A DNA stretch of 64,000 nucleotides from Anniella stebbinsi. Lineage: Eukaryota; Chordata; Lepidosauria; Squamata; Anniellidae. The stretch spans positions 117,082,533 through 117,146,532 of the forward strand of contig JARDYH010000001.1 of assembly GCA_029215795.1 (NCBI GenBank), in the 5' to 3' direction. A program made the position numbers and the translations under genes. Numbering within the stretch: the stretch's first letter is position 1; each line of letters begins with the position of its first letter. The notes beneath the pieces are model-generated. The model searched no databases and was not told where the DNA came from. It was given only the letters and a program-made list of their open reading frames with translations. Of this stretch, positions 1 to 9,718 are shown one piece after another.

Positions 1-540
1 TGGGCCAATTGGTTGCCAGGATTTCTTATATATATAGGAGTAATCTTGCAACGTTTCCCAGGAAAAGGAGTTATTCTAACAAAATACCTCGATATGATCT
101 ATCGAGCGTATTCTGAGTACGAGGGCGGGGCTTGGCTGGCTTACGACCAATCATTTCGTCGAAGGGCTGCGTTTGATCACGCCCTTCGGTGGGATGTCAA
201 AGATCATGACCTGTAGTTACAGTTCATGACGCCAGCCCGGCCTGGATTTGGCGACAGGGCGGATAGCGGACATATCCTAGCCAAGCAACAGCCCGCGTCT
301 ACCTCCAGGGGATACGCGGGCCAGGCGGTTCAACACCGCTCGCTCTGCTGGGACTTCAATAAAGGCTGCTGCACACGCAATCCCTGTAGATTCAGACATG
401 AATGTCAAAATTGCTCAGGGTATCACGCCGCATCAAACTGTTTTAAAAACAGGAGCGGAAAATGGCCTGGTAAGGACGCACAGGGCCCCAATCGAGCCGG
501 GGGGCAGCCACCTCCTTCCAAAGGGACCCAGCCCGGTTAA
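1..540 (+). pseudogene. Gag C-terminal part of Ngaro copy A
   Basis: Reading frame 1 is open from base 1 to 213, has a TAG at 214-216 where copy B has TGG, and stays open to the stop at 538-540. The residues match copy B gag (WANWLPG, ILTKYLDM, FMTPARPG, RADSGHILAK). Near the end lies a cysteine/histidine cluster: a CCCH-like finger ending CRFRHEC, followed by a C-x2-C-x3-H-x4-C knuckle. Such a cluster at the end of gag suggests binding of element RNA during particle formation (inference). The frame overlaps the start of the RT frame by 143 bases. The N-terminal part lies outside the window. Confidence 0.75.
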
Positions 541-1785
541 GCTTGAGCCACTGGACAAGTTACTGGCCGCGTACCCTAGATGGCAGGAGGCTTTGTACCT
601 TAGCTTAGGTTTTAGGGAAGGTTTTCACATCCCTTTTCAAGGAGTTAGATGTAGTTCTTTTTCTAAAAATCAGAAATCCCTTTGTATGATGGAGAACATA
701 GCTCGGGAAAAAATTAGGAAAGAAGTCGGTACAGGCAGGGTTCTGGGGCCATTTATGACCCCCCCATTCCACATTTGTGAGTATCACCTTTAGGGATCGT
801 GCCAAAGAAGGCTCCAGGTGAATTCCGGTTGATACATAACCTATCTTTTCCAAAGGATGCTTCAGTAAATGATGCAATCCCTGAACATTTGAGCTCAGTT
901 AGGTACGCTTCTTTCGATTCTGCTGTACGCATGGTGCGAAAAAATGGGCTAGGGGCATTGATGGGCAAATGTGATATAAAGGCTGCTTTTCGCATTATGC
1001 CCATTCACCCCGAAGTTAATTTATTAGGCTTTTGCTTCCAAGGGCAATTCTATGTGGATCATGCCCTACCCATGGGATGCTCTATTTCCTGCTAGGTATA
1101 TTGCGCAGTAAACTTCTGAACATTTTAGGCAATAAAAGGTGTCATTGAGGAGATTGCAAGGAGTACTGGGTCATCTTAATTTCGCCTGCAGGGTCATCGC
1201 CCCTGGAAGGGCCTTTTTACGACACCTTTGTTGGGCTATGTCAGGCTGGCGTAAGCCGCATCATTGCATTAGGGTTACACAGGCCATGCGAGCCGATATT
1301 GCTGTATGGCTAAATTTTCTGGAACATTTCAATAGGGTATCATTTTGGCGGCAAGAACTTTTGGTAAAGGCAGACGGGCAGGTACATTTTGACACATCAG
1401 GTTCATGGGGTTTTGGGGGTTATCTGGGGAAAGAGATGGTGTGCAGTACAATGGCCCGGAAAATGGCAGTCCGACGGCACATGCCGGGACCTTACATTCC
1501 TTGAATTATTCCCCATAGTTGTGGCAGCACGTGTGTGGGTGCATGATTTAGCCAACGCCACTGTATTGTTCTGGTGTGATAACCAGGCCACAGTATAGGT
1601 AATCAATCCCCTTTCCTCTCATAAGCCCTGTGTCATGAGCTAGGTAAGAGCCTTTACTCTTCACTGTCTTAAGTTGACATTCTTTTTCGGGCAAAGCATA
1701 TTCCGGGGCTGAATAACGATATAGCAGATGCTATGTCCCGACATCAGGTGCAGAGGTTTCGGGAATTGGCTCCTGGGCCCTAACA
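398..1785 (+). pseudogene. Reverse transcriptase/RNase H of Ngaro copy A, catalytic box deleted
   Basis: The RT frame begins in frame 2 with residues shared with copy B (KLEPL, GFREGF, SFSKNQKS, GRVLGPF), shifts near 780 to frame 1 (PKKAPGEFRLIHNL, MGKCDIKAAFRI, LPMGCSISC) and stops at 1093-1095. About 300 bases present in copy B (19579 to about 19900), including its YLDD box, are missing here. Homology resumes near 1130 (RLQGVLGHLNFACR) and continues through RNase H, with FLELFPI, FWCDNQATV and IADAMSRHQV recognisable across stops and a frameshift near 1490. RT and RNase H would have made element cDNA. This copy cannot. Confidence 0.8.
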
Positions 1786-1904
1786 AGGCCGGAGAACATG
1801 CAATTCACTAAGCTACATCGCTGAAGCTAAGCTGGGTTGGCCCTGGTTAGGTTTTCCTCCATCCCTTTGGCTCCTTTGAAGGAGGAGATAGAGCAGGCTA
1901 TTTG

Positions 1905-2780
1905 GGCAGTCCTTGGCGCCTAGCACCAGGGCTGCTTATCGAAACGCAGGTATGGAATTTCAGGCATTCCGCATGGCAAATCAGCTGCAACTTCTGTGGC
2001 CCATCCCGGTGGAGCATGTGCTCCAATTCTGTGTACATGCCACACGTAAAGGTTTGTCAACACGCACCGTTTCTCTCAAGCTAGCAGCTTTAGCTTTTAG
2101 GGCTAAAGCTCGCGGCCTGGAGGATCGTACCTCGGATTTCCGGGTACGCAGGGCCCTTAGTGGCTGGGCATAAGCTACACCTCGCACCCCGATGCATAGG
2201 CTTCCATTATCCCCAGATATCTTATTCGGGCTACGGGCACAGTGGCCGCTACTTTGCCACTCCCAATATGAACCAGGCTTATTCCTCGCAGCAGCATTAA
2301 CAACATTTTTTGGGGCATTCAGGATATCTGAGTTTCTGGCCTCATCTAAGCTAGATACTCCCACACGGGCGTTGCAATTTTCTGATTTGCTTCTTAAAGA
2401 GCGCAGAGGCCCGTTTGCTTCTTCGATACTCATACACAGATCAGACGGGTTCGGTCGTGGGATTTCATTATTCCCCTCTACCAACGAAGTCTTATGCCCT
2501 CTGCAGGCTTCAGCAGCTTTCGTAACCCTGCGTGGGAAGGATGCTGGTTTTACTGTTTTGCCATCAGGATGGCACGTCCCTCACGAAATACCAATTCTGG
2601 GCAATAGCTATGCGGGCTCTTGATCATATGGGTCTGCGCGCAGCAGTGTTTGGTATGCATTCCCTTCGCATCGGTGCAGGGTCTACAGCAGCGGTTTGAG
2701 GATTTTATCCTCAGATTCAGGCGCCAGGCAGATGGCGGTCCACAGCATTCAAAACATGTGTGAGGCATGTAAACACTTAA
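1905..2780 (+). pseudogene. Tyrosine recombinase of Ngaro copy A
   Basis: Frame 2 carries a recombinase N-terminal segment (PSTRAAYRNA, WPIPVEHVLQFCV, LAALAFRAKARG, RRALSGWA) up to a stop at 2171-2173, then the core resumes in the same frame (PLSPDILFGL, FFGAFRISEF). FRISE holds the first catalytic arginine by analogy with copy B. The C-terminal part is frameshifted; HSLRIGAG (HxxR) and RWRSTAFK can be read near 2660-2755, and the frame ends at a TAA at 2778-2780. Known role: integrates circular element DNA by site-specific type recombination without target duplication. Broken here by several stops and indels. Confidence 0.75.
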
Positions 2781-2808
2781 GCGATGCGCAGCGGATGCTA
2801 ATGCTTTC

Positions 2809-3550
2809 ATGTTTGTTCTAGATTTGCCAGTGGCTTCTGCACCCGTGCGGGTTTCCGTATGCGGCCACAGTATGGTCTTCTGGGCCAGCAAGCATGTAGC
2901 CAACTCCAGCTTTGGATCGCAGCTTGGCTTGAGTCAGCACGAAACGTGGTATGCGGTGGGATGAGCTCATCCCTACCTTGCTGCAGTGGCATTCTGCTCG
3001 GTTTCCCCCACAGGTCTTGCTTATTCATTTAGGGGGGAACGACTTGGGCTTAATGAATGGCAAGGCCCTCATTTTGCAAGCTTTGGCTGATTTTCAGCAT
3101 ATACGACAGCGCTGGCCCGGCATACAGATTATATAGTCATGCATCTTGCTTCGGATGAACTGGCGGGTGTCCAGTCATCCTCTTGCTATTTGCACCTTGC
3201 CTCGGATGAACTGGCGGGTGTCCAGTCATCCCCTTGCTATTTGCACCTTGCCTCGGATGAACTGGCGGGTGTCCAGTCATCCCCTTGCTATTTGCATCTT
3301 GCCTCGGATGAAGTGGTGGGTGTCCAGTCATCCCCTTGCTATTGGAAAGGCAAGAAAGTGGGTTAATACTGAGAGGTTTAAGGCCCTAGCGCAGCATGGG
3401 GACTTTAGTATTTAACATCCTAACATTAGCCGTTTTCGGAGGGAGCTCTATAGGCGCGACGGGGTTCACCGGTCTCCGCCTGGTAACCAGTTATTTTTAG
3501 CAGATATTCAGGAAGGGCTACGTAATGTTCTGCTTCCGGGGGGAGGGGGG
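2809..3550 (+). pseudogene. SGNH-type hydrolase of Ngaro copy A, with internal expansion
   Basis: The frame opens MFVLDLPV at 2809 and shows the SGNH blocks: VCGHSMVFW with serine at 2869-2871, HLGGNDLG with the GGND asparagine at 3038-3040, and DGVH with aspartate at 3458-3460 and histidine at 3467-3469. This arrangement is that of SGNH/GDSL esterases. A role in the element cycle is not known to me; a lipid or acyl esterase acting on membranes is only a guess. Between blocks III and V a 51-bp coding segment is present four times. A TAG near 3134 and a stop near 3413 break the frame. Confidence 0.75.
3142..3345 (+). repeat. Tandem repeat, 51-bp unit x4, inside the hydrolase gene
   Basis: Four units at 3142-3192, 3193-3243, 3244-3294 and 3295-3345. 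Units 2 and 3 are identical by eye; units 1 and 4 differ at a few bases. Copy B has a single equivalent segment at about 21850-21900. The unit is exactly 17 codons, so the expansion does not shift the reading frame. Confidence 0.95.
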
Positions 3551-4008
3551 GGAGACTGTGTAATGGTTTTGTCTCCCCCTGTGGCGGTAGGAGCGGGCAT
3601 TTGATATGTTTTTAATGGTGAGCATTCACGGGCACTATTCAAGTGATTGGTAACGCCTGAGGGCCAACCACTGAGAGCCCTGCGGCATCAGTTGGGGGGA
3701 TAAGGCTTACCTTTGGGGCCAACCCATCTCGTCTACTCGGAGCCCTGCGGCACGAGTGGAGACGACACCGGAAGGCCACCCCCACCTCAGATTGGGGAAG
3801 CTCGGGGGGCGGCGAAAAAGCAGGCGCCACTTCCCGGGCTGTGAATGTCTCGCCCGACCCCTTCAATGGCCTGGCTGGCCATGCAAAATGCCCGCTTAGG
3901 TTACCTCCCCCCTTTATGCTTGCTTTTCTTGTAAATAAATAAAGTGGCCCTTGTTTAAATCCCAACTCTGTGTCGCCTCTTCATTTCTCATCCTTCGCTC
4001 CGCAATGT
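3551..4008 (+). terminator. 3' non-coding region and polyadenylation signal of Ngaro copy A
   Basis: The segment aligns with 22128-22561 of copy B in landmarks: GTGAGCATTC, a paired GAGCCCTGCGGCA motif (GAGTCATGAGGC in B), AAGGCTTACCTTTGGGGC, then AATAAA at 3934-3943 followed by GTGGCCC, a TGTGTCG motif and the terminal CCGCAAT. A complete split direct-repeat set expected of Ngaro termini could not be recognised. Confidence 0.6.
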
Positions 4009-4612
4009 ATAGCTTCCTTGTCCTTTCCAGTTTTTAGCAATCATTATTCTAACGGGTGCCAGGAGGTTGTTTATCAATTCTCTCTTAGTTCTATTCTCAT
4101 TCTCTCTATCCCATACTGCTAGTAGAGCTAACTTTGGGCTTAATTCCAATTTACTTCCAACTATTTCACTTATTTCTTTAAACACCCTTTTCCAATTTTT
4201 TTGTACAAATTCACAGCTCCACCACATATGAAAATAAGTTCCAACCTCCTGACATCCTCTCCAACAGTTCTTAGACACTTTTTTATCTATCTGGTGAAAT
4301 CTTACAGGTGTTAGATACCATCTCCACACTGTCTTATAAAAATTCTCCTTAATTCTAATCGACAACAGCTTTAACATTCTTACATTCCACAACCTCTCCC
4401 AGTTATAATCATTAATTTTTTCTTTTACATCTTCTTCCCAGATCATTTTTAAAGCTTTAATAGAGTCCTGAAGATCATCATCTATCAATATTTTATATAT
4501 CTCACTAGTCAATCCTTTCTTATTTCTAATTTCTTCTTTTCTTCTTTTTCGCTCAATTAAATCTTCAAATCTTGTGTTGTTTCTACAATTCTTATTTTTC
4601 ATTTTCCATTCC
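4009..4612 (-). pseudogene. L1-type ORF2 C-terminal fragment
   Basis: On the minus strand an open frame of about 200 residues shows the L1 ORF2 tail: NFYKTVWRWYLTPVRFHQID, then a cysteine/histidine motif (CWRGC, FHMWWSC) and LAPVRIMIAKNW. This is the known carboxy-terminal zinc-knuckle region of L1 ORF2, which helps bind L1 RNA. EN and RT domains are absent. One end abuts Ngaro copy A and the other abuts a CR1; the last few residues of the open frame run into Ngaro sequence and are not L1. Confidence 0.8.
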
Positions 4613-5743
4613 AGCAAAGCTTTTGACAAAGTGCCCCATGACATTCTGATTAACAAACTAGTGAAAAGTGGGCTAGATAGAACAACTATTGGGTGGATCT
4701 ACAGTTGGCTACAGAATCGGACTCAAAGAGTGCTTATCAATGGTACCTTTTCCCACTGGGGGGAGGCAACGAGAGGGGTACTGCAGGGCTCAGTCCTGGG
4801 CCCAATGCTCTTCAACATTTTTATTAATGATTTGGATGAGGAGGTGCAGGGAATGCTTATCAAATTTGCAGACGACACAAAATTGGGTGGGATTGCTAAT
4901 ACCCTGGAAGACAGAAACAAACTCCAAAGTGATCTTGATAGACTGGAGCACTGGGCTGAAAACAACAGAATGAAATGTAATAGGGATAAATGCCAAGTTC
5001 TACACCTAGGAAAAAGAAACCAAATGCACAGTTACAAGATGGGGATACTTGGCTAATCAATACGACAAGCAAGAAGGATCTTGGAATTGTTGTAGATCAC
5101 AAGCTGAATATGAGCCAACAGTATGGCTGCAAAAACAGCAAATGCTATTTTGGACTGCATTAATAAAAGTATAGCTTCCAAATTGCGCGAGGTACTGGTT
5201 CCCCTCTATTTGGCACTGGTTAGGCCCCATCTTGAGTATTGTGTCCAGTTCTGGGCACCACACTTCAAGAAGGATGCTGACAATCTGGAGCATGGTCAGA
5301 GGTGGGTCACGAGGATGATTAGGGATCTGGACACAAAGCCATATGAGGAGAGATTGAAAGAACTGGGCATGTTTAGCCTGGAGAAGAGAAGATTGAGGGG
5401 AGACATGATAGCACTCTTCAAATACTTGAAAAGTTGTCACACAGAGGAGGGCCAGGATCTCTTCTTGATCAACCCAGAATGCAGGACATGGAATAAAGGG
5501 ATCAAGTTACAGGAAACCAGATTCCAGCTGGACATCAGAAAAAACTTCCTGACTCTTAGAGCAGTATGGCAATGGAACCAATTACCTAGGGAGGTGGTGG
5601 GCTCTCCCACATTACAGGCATTAAAGAGGCAGCCGGACAACCATCTGTCAGGGATGCTTTAAGGTAGATTCCTGCATTGAGCAGGGGGTTGGACTCGATG
5701 GCCTTATAGGCCCCTTCCAACTCAACTATTCTATGATTCTATG
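4613..5743 (+). mobile_element. CR1 LINE, 5'-truncated, with RT C-terminal half and intact tail
   Basis: Frame 2 starts inside RT motif A (KAFDKVPHDIL), passes the catalytic FADD at 4865-4876 and continues [13 protein letters not shown] and RRLRGDMIALFKYL to a stop at 5662. Between 5056 and 5123 the frame is broken by a stop and a short deletion. The element ends with ATTCTATGATTCTATG at 5728-5743, the typical CR1 3' tail. ORF1, endonuclease and the first RT part are absent, as usual for 5'-truncated LINE copies. Confidence 0.9.
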
Positions 5744-5765
5744 CTGGCCTGCGTTGGGCACTGGC

Positions 5766-6060
5766 TAGGGTAACCATATTTTGGAAACCAAAAGGGAGGA
5801 CAACATGGTTGGCCCCCAAGGAGGCATCCCCACCAGTATGTCTGCCCCCAGGGGGCGTGTCCAGCACCAAGGGGGTGTGCCAACCTGAACATAGCCTTGG
5901 TTACATGTCTGATTTTACAGCATACGATTAAGAGAAATCTGTTCTACAGAACATCTTAGTGTTAAAATCACTGAAATAACAAGTGAGACATCCCCCCTTT
6001 CCTGATTTGTTATCAAAAATCCTGACATGTCTTGGTTTTTCCTGACATATGGTCACCCTA
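5766..6060. mobile_element. Non-autonomous TIR element (TAGGGTRACCATAT family)
   Basis: Fourteen-base ends TAGGGTAACCATAT and, reverse complemented from the right, TAGGGTGACCATAT. CACTGG flanks both sides as a probable target duplication. No coding sequence. The left part closely resembles 35947-36100 (ACCATATTTTGGAAACCAAA, then GGAGGACA). Superfamily not determined. Confidence 0.65.
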
Positions 6061-6496
6061 CACTGGACATTTCCACCACTTGAATGGTGTTTCCCAAGCT
6101 GTCATTTACCATGGCTGTCTCAAATAAATACCAACCATTAAAGGTGAAGGACTCCCTTCTCTCTCAGTTGCCACTTACTGCTTACTAACTGTTGCTAGTT
6201 CAGAATGCATTCATAGATGTGCTTAACCATGGCCACTTTACAGTGCTTCATTTCTAAAGAGAAAGATAACCAGCTTTTCTACACAAGGCTGTTAATCCAT
6301 TGCATATACTTTTAATTTTGTTGCAGAATTGAGATCCAAGCACCATATGAGGAGTATTTTGTTTCCTTCTTTTCTACTACATAACCTCTAGGTAGCACTG
6401 TGGCATAGCGGAATAACACAAATATACAAGTGGAAACTTTTCTTTCGCCATCAGAAATAATACCTCACTTTCCCTAACCCAACCTGCAAATAACCC
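6061..6496. other. No gene recognised
   Basis: AT-rich unique-looking DNA with no open frame of note and no repeat that I recognise. Confidence 0.4.
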
Positions 6497-6630
6497 GGGG
6501 CAGATCTACACCAAGCAGGAGATGACACTTTGAAAATGTTTTGAAAACTGTATATGGAGTGTGACCTGGGTCCCAACAGTTGTCATTACTGTTATAAACC
6601 ATTTTAAAGCAGTAGTGTAGATCCTGCCCC
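6497..6630. mobile_element. Short MITE, GGGGCAGATCTACAC ends
   Basis: Left end GGGGCAGATCTACAC; the right end reverse complemented is GGGGCAGGATCTACAC. The inner sequence is close to 31877-32010 (GAAAACTGTATATGGAGTGTG; AGTTGTCA-TACTGTTATAAACC). Terminal motif GATCTACAC is also found at the ends of the 567-bp MITEs at 45698 and 57817, so a shared transposase is possible. No clear target duplication. Confidence 0.55.
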
Positions 6631-7334
6631 TGAGTAGGGAATAATAAATGTCTCATGTAGAAAAGCTCAATTTGGTGGCTCACCTGCTTTGAAGTCACTT
6701 GAGTTCTTACCCTCAGTATCAGTGCACCTCTGCATGTCACTCCAAAGCGTGGTGGCAGCTGACAGAAAAGAAGCATCTAATTAATGAATGAGGTATTTCT
6801 TGGGGAGGGGAGGGTTAGAGCAGATATAGCTGTTTTGTTTCAATTGAGTGGATAAGTGATAGTCACCCACTATAGGTCCATGCAGGGCATGAATAAAAAA
6901 ACAAGACCACACAGGTAACCGATACTAGCAGTCACACACACACACACACACACACTCCAAAAGCAGCTGTATTGACTCTAAGAAAAATGCCCAAATCCAT
7001 ATTAGTATAATAACCTTATTAGATCAAGTAAAAGATAACAAATAATCAGCAATCCTAGGAGCAGCTACAGGTCCAGCCATCACATGACCTGCAAAGCCTT
7101 ATTTGAATGTTGGCAGAGCCCTCCCTGCCATTTCATCTTGGGACTCTGAATGTACAGCCACACTGACTTCAACATTTCCCCCTCTCTTATTGCACCCCCC
7201 CAACCTACTTTTTGTAATATTTTGCCTGATGAAGAAATCTGGAGATCACAAAAGCTGTTACATTTTTTGTGATCTTTTGGTTGACCTAATAAAGATATTA
7301 CATCAGTATAGATTTTGGAATAGTGCCGGCAAGT
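6631..7334. other. Unassigned DNA; CA repeat and a retroelement-like tail
   Basis: A (CA)n run lies at 6933-6955. Around 7218-7310, CCTGATGAAGAAATCTGG to CCTAATAAAGATATTACA resembles the 3' tail of a common reptilian SINE-like retroelement, seen here only as a tail. No gene. Confidence 0.3.
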
Positions 7335-7975
7335 TAATAATAATAATAATAATAATAATTATTATTATTATTATTATTTGTAGCCCGCCTCTCCCTTCGG
7401 ATCGAGGCGGGGAACAGCAACAATATAAAACACAAAAATCACAACAGTTAAAATTTTAAAAGCAAGAGAAAAATACAACATTAAAAACATCTTAAAATTC
7501 ATCTGGATAGGCCTGTCGGAAGAGGACAGTCTTCATGACTCTCTTAAATTCATGAAGACTGTCTATTTGTCTAACCTCCTCCGACAGACCATTCCATAGT
7601 CTGGGAGCGATGGAAGAGAAGGTCCTCTGGGTAACACCCGCCAGCCTACTTCTGGCTGGCTTGAGTAAATTCTTCCCAGAGGACCTGAGTGTGTGGGGTG
7701 AATTATACAGGAGAAGGTGATCCCGCAGGTACCCTGGACCCAAACCATGTAGGGCTTTAAAGGTAATAACCAACACTTTATACTTCGCCCGGAAACTGAT
7801 TGGCAGCCAATGAAGCGATTTTAAAACTGGTGTAATGTGGTCACCCCTAAATGTACCGGTGACCAACCTGGCTGCCATATTTTGAACAAGTTGAAGTTTC
7901 CGGACCAGGCACAAAGGTAGCCCTATGTACAGCGCATTGCAGAAGTCAAGCCTCGAAGTTACCAGCGCGTGCAAG
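7335..7975 (-). mobile_element. L2-like LINE 3' end with C-terminal ORF2 fragment
   Basis: The tail on the left is (TAA)n/(TTA)n at 7335-7378 beside a conserved hairpin CCCGCCTC...GAGGCGGG at 7384-7410. On the minus strand a 160-residue frame (7974 to 7492) is open, with LDFCNALYIGLP, KLQLVQNMAARLVTGT, LHWLPISFRAKYKVL and ALHGLGPGYL, all typical of the C-terminal part of L2/CR1-clade ORF2 after the RT domain. The uninterrupted frame suggests a fairly young insertion. 5' truncated near 7975. Confidence 0.85.
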
Positions 7976-9131
7976 TTCTATTGGAAATGGCAGTTCTGTA
8001 TCTAACATGTGGAAATGAGGAACTATGCCTGTACAGGAGAAACAAAGGGCAAAAATATTAATCATGAGCGGAAATGAATACTAACATTAGGATACAGAAT
8101 CAGGTGTGTTCGTGTGTGTATGCACTGATTCCTATTTACAGAAACCCATTTATACCACCACAAAGAACTTCCAGTTGCTATGCAGAATTTCTATATCACA
8201 CAGCTATAGCTATAGCAACCACCTTTGGACATGCAGGAAGTGCTTGTGAAGACAGAGGTGTGGGTGTAAGTCAACATCCCTATTGCAACTCTGTCCTTGG
8301 AAAGAGAGTCTTGAGGAGGAACCTCGTGAAAGCCACATAATGATTTCAGGAGCCATTAAGCATTCCAGTGTGCTGCTGTGTGCTGCACTGGCTGCTTCCT
8401 AAGGATCATCCCATGTGTTATCTTGAGCAAAGTGTTTTTCATTGCGGTGAGATTTTTTCCAAAGGTCAAATAAAAACTTCAGTGCTATTTAAAGTCTTTA
8501 AATACCACGTTTGTCCTTGAAGAGCTATTACTAAGTCCTGTAGCCATAATAGTATATTTTAGTGGTGAAAGATAGTGCGAAGCAGGGTAGGCTGTAGGAC
8601 AGATAAATAACATCAGATATTGTGGAGTGTGCTGAAATATTGTGGTAATGGGTGTTGTTCTATACAGACAGAAGATAGTGTGACTAGATACCTATGATCA
8701 CATCAATACCTTACACATTTGCCAACAAAATGTAATATTCTTGTTTGGCATGATGTGAAAGACACACTCCTCATACTAGGGTGGAGAACAACCCACACAG
8801 GTGAGACCCTTCCATATGGCCCGGGTGATTTCCATGACCCATTAAAGAACTCTTCACCCAAGTACTAATACTGGTCAAGCAAAGCCAGCCATCTCTGGTA
8901 ATAGCCCAGATGGGTGGTGGATTTGTCTTTTTGGGAACCAATTCTTAGAAGGTGATTTCATGTTCATCCCATGGAATGTGAGAGCCACTTGGGAAAGATG
9001 ACCCATCCCCATCCCTGAGAAGAGTGGGTCTCAGGATCTCTGTGTGAAAGAAACTGCTGTTTTTGAAGGAGAAAAAAAGACAGCAAGAAGAGGAAAAGGT
9101 TAGCTGAACTCTGAAAGCATTTTGGGATACT

Positions 9132-9133
<2 letters not shown>
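7976..9133. other. No gene recognised
   Basis: No convincing exon or known repeat. The open frame at 8074-8340 has no recognisable motif and is probably chance. Confidence 0.4.

Positions 9134-9172
<39 letters not shown>
9134..9172. repeat. (CT)n microsatellite
   Basis: A run of TC dinucleotides about 37 bases long. It forms the left flank and part of the target site of the palindrome at 9174. Confidence 0.95.
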
Positions 9173-9173
<1 letters not shown>

Positions 9174-9174
<1 letters not shown>

Positions 9175-9553
9175 CCTATCCACATTGCCCTTAAAACGAC
9201 TTATATTCTGTTTAAAAATGTGGTTTTTTAAGTCGTTTCATTACGTGGTAGGACGCACTAAGCTACTGCTTCCTCCATTCTCAAAGCGTTCACTGGTGTC
9301 ACACAGGGTTATTTCTGTGTTTTGCAGGCTGCTTGAGTTACAGAGACAGAAGTGGGCAGGTCAAGCAGCCTACAAAACAAAAACAAAAGTAGAAGAGACC
9401 CAGAATTAACCCTGTGTGACACCAGTGAACACGGAGGAAGCAGTCACTGTGAAACATAAGTACTGCTCAGTGTGTCCTATCACGTAATGAAATGACTTAA
9501 AAACCATGTTTTTAATCAGAATATAAGTGGTTTTAAGGGCAATGTGGATAGGC
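9174..9553. mobile_element. 380-bp palindromic foldback element
   Basis: The left end GCCTATCCACATTGCCCTTA is mirrored on the right by the reverse complement ending at 9553. The arms run about 165 bases each, with few mismatches, around a centre near 9350 (GGCTGCTTGAG versus CAAGCAGCC). CTCTCTG occurs at 9166-9172 and again at 9555-9561, a likely 7-bp target duplication. No coding sequence. A hAT-like origin fits a 7-8 bp duplication but is inference. Confidence 0.75.
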
Positions 9554-9718
9554 ACTCTCTGCGGATCTGATATGGGCAGTGTGTGTGCTGCATGCTATGA
9601 GTGCTACCCTAATTTGTTGTTTAAGCAACATTTTATTCATTTTTTAATGTTTAATGTTTTATGTTTTGATTTTGAATTTATGATCTTTGGCCATAATATG
9701 TAAGTCTTCAACTGTTTT

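Larger units (their letters stand above)
1..4008 (+). mobile_element. Ngaro-like tyrosine-recombinase retrotransposon, copy A (left part outside window)
   Basis: Seen: the window opens inside a gag reading frame that matches copy B from about 18487 onward, then runs through RT/RNase H, tyrosine recombinase, an SGNH hydrolase and a 3' non-coding part ending near CCGCAATGTA. The order and proteins match copy B at 16270-22561. Known: DIRS-class retrotransposons encode gag, RT-RNase H and a tyrosine recombinase instead of a DDE integrase; Ngaro members lack the methyltransferase segment of DIRS proper. Each gene here has stops, frameshifts or deletions, so the copy is dead. The right end is placed where similarity to copy B stops and an L1 fragment begins. 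Confidence 0.85.

Noticed and set aside
3137..3331. Minus-strand and alternative-frame repeat proteins across the 51-bp array
   Set aside because: They are shadows: a 51-bp unit is open in several frames. The hydrolase frame explains the array.
3142..3345. CRISPR-like array
   Set aside because: Units are directly abutting with no variable spacers, in a vertebrate genome, and derive from a coding segment.
5057..5640. Minus-strand frames across the CR1
   Set aside because: Antisense shadows of the CR1 ORF2 on the plus strand.
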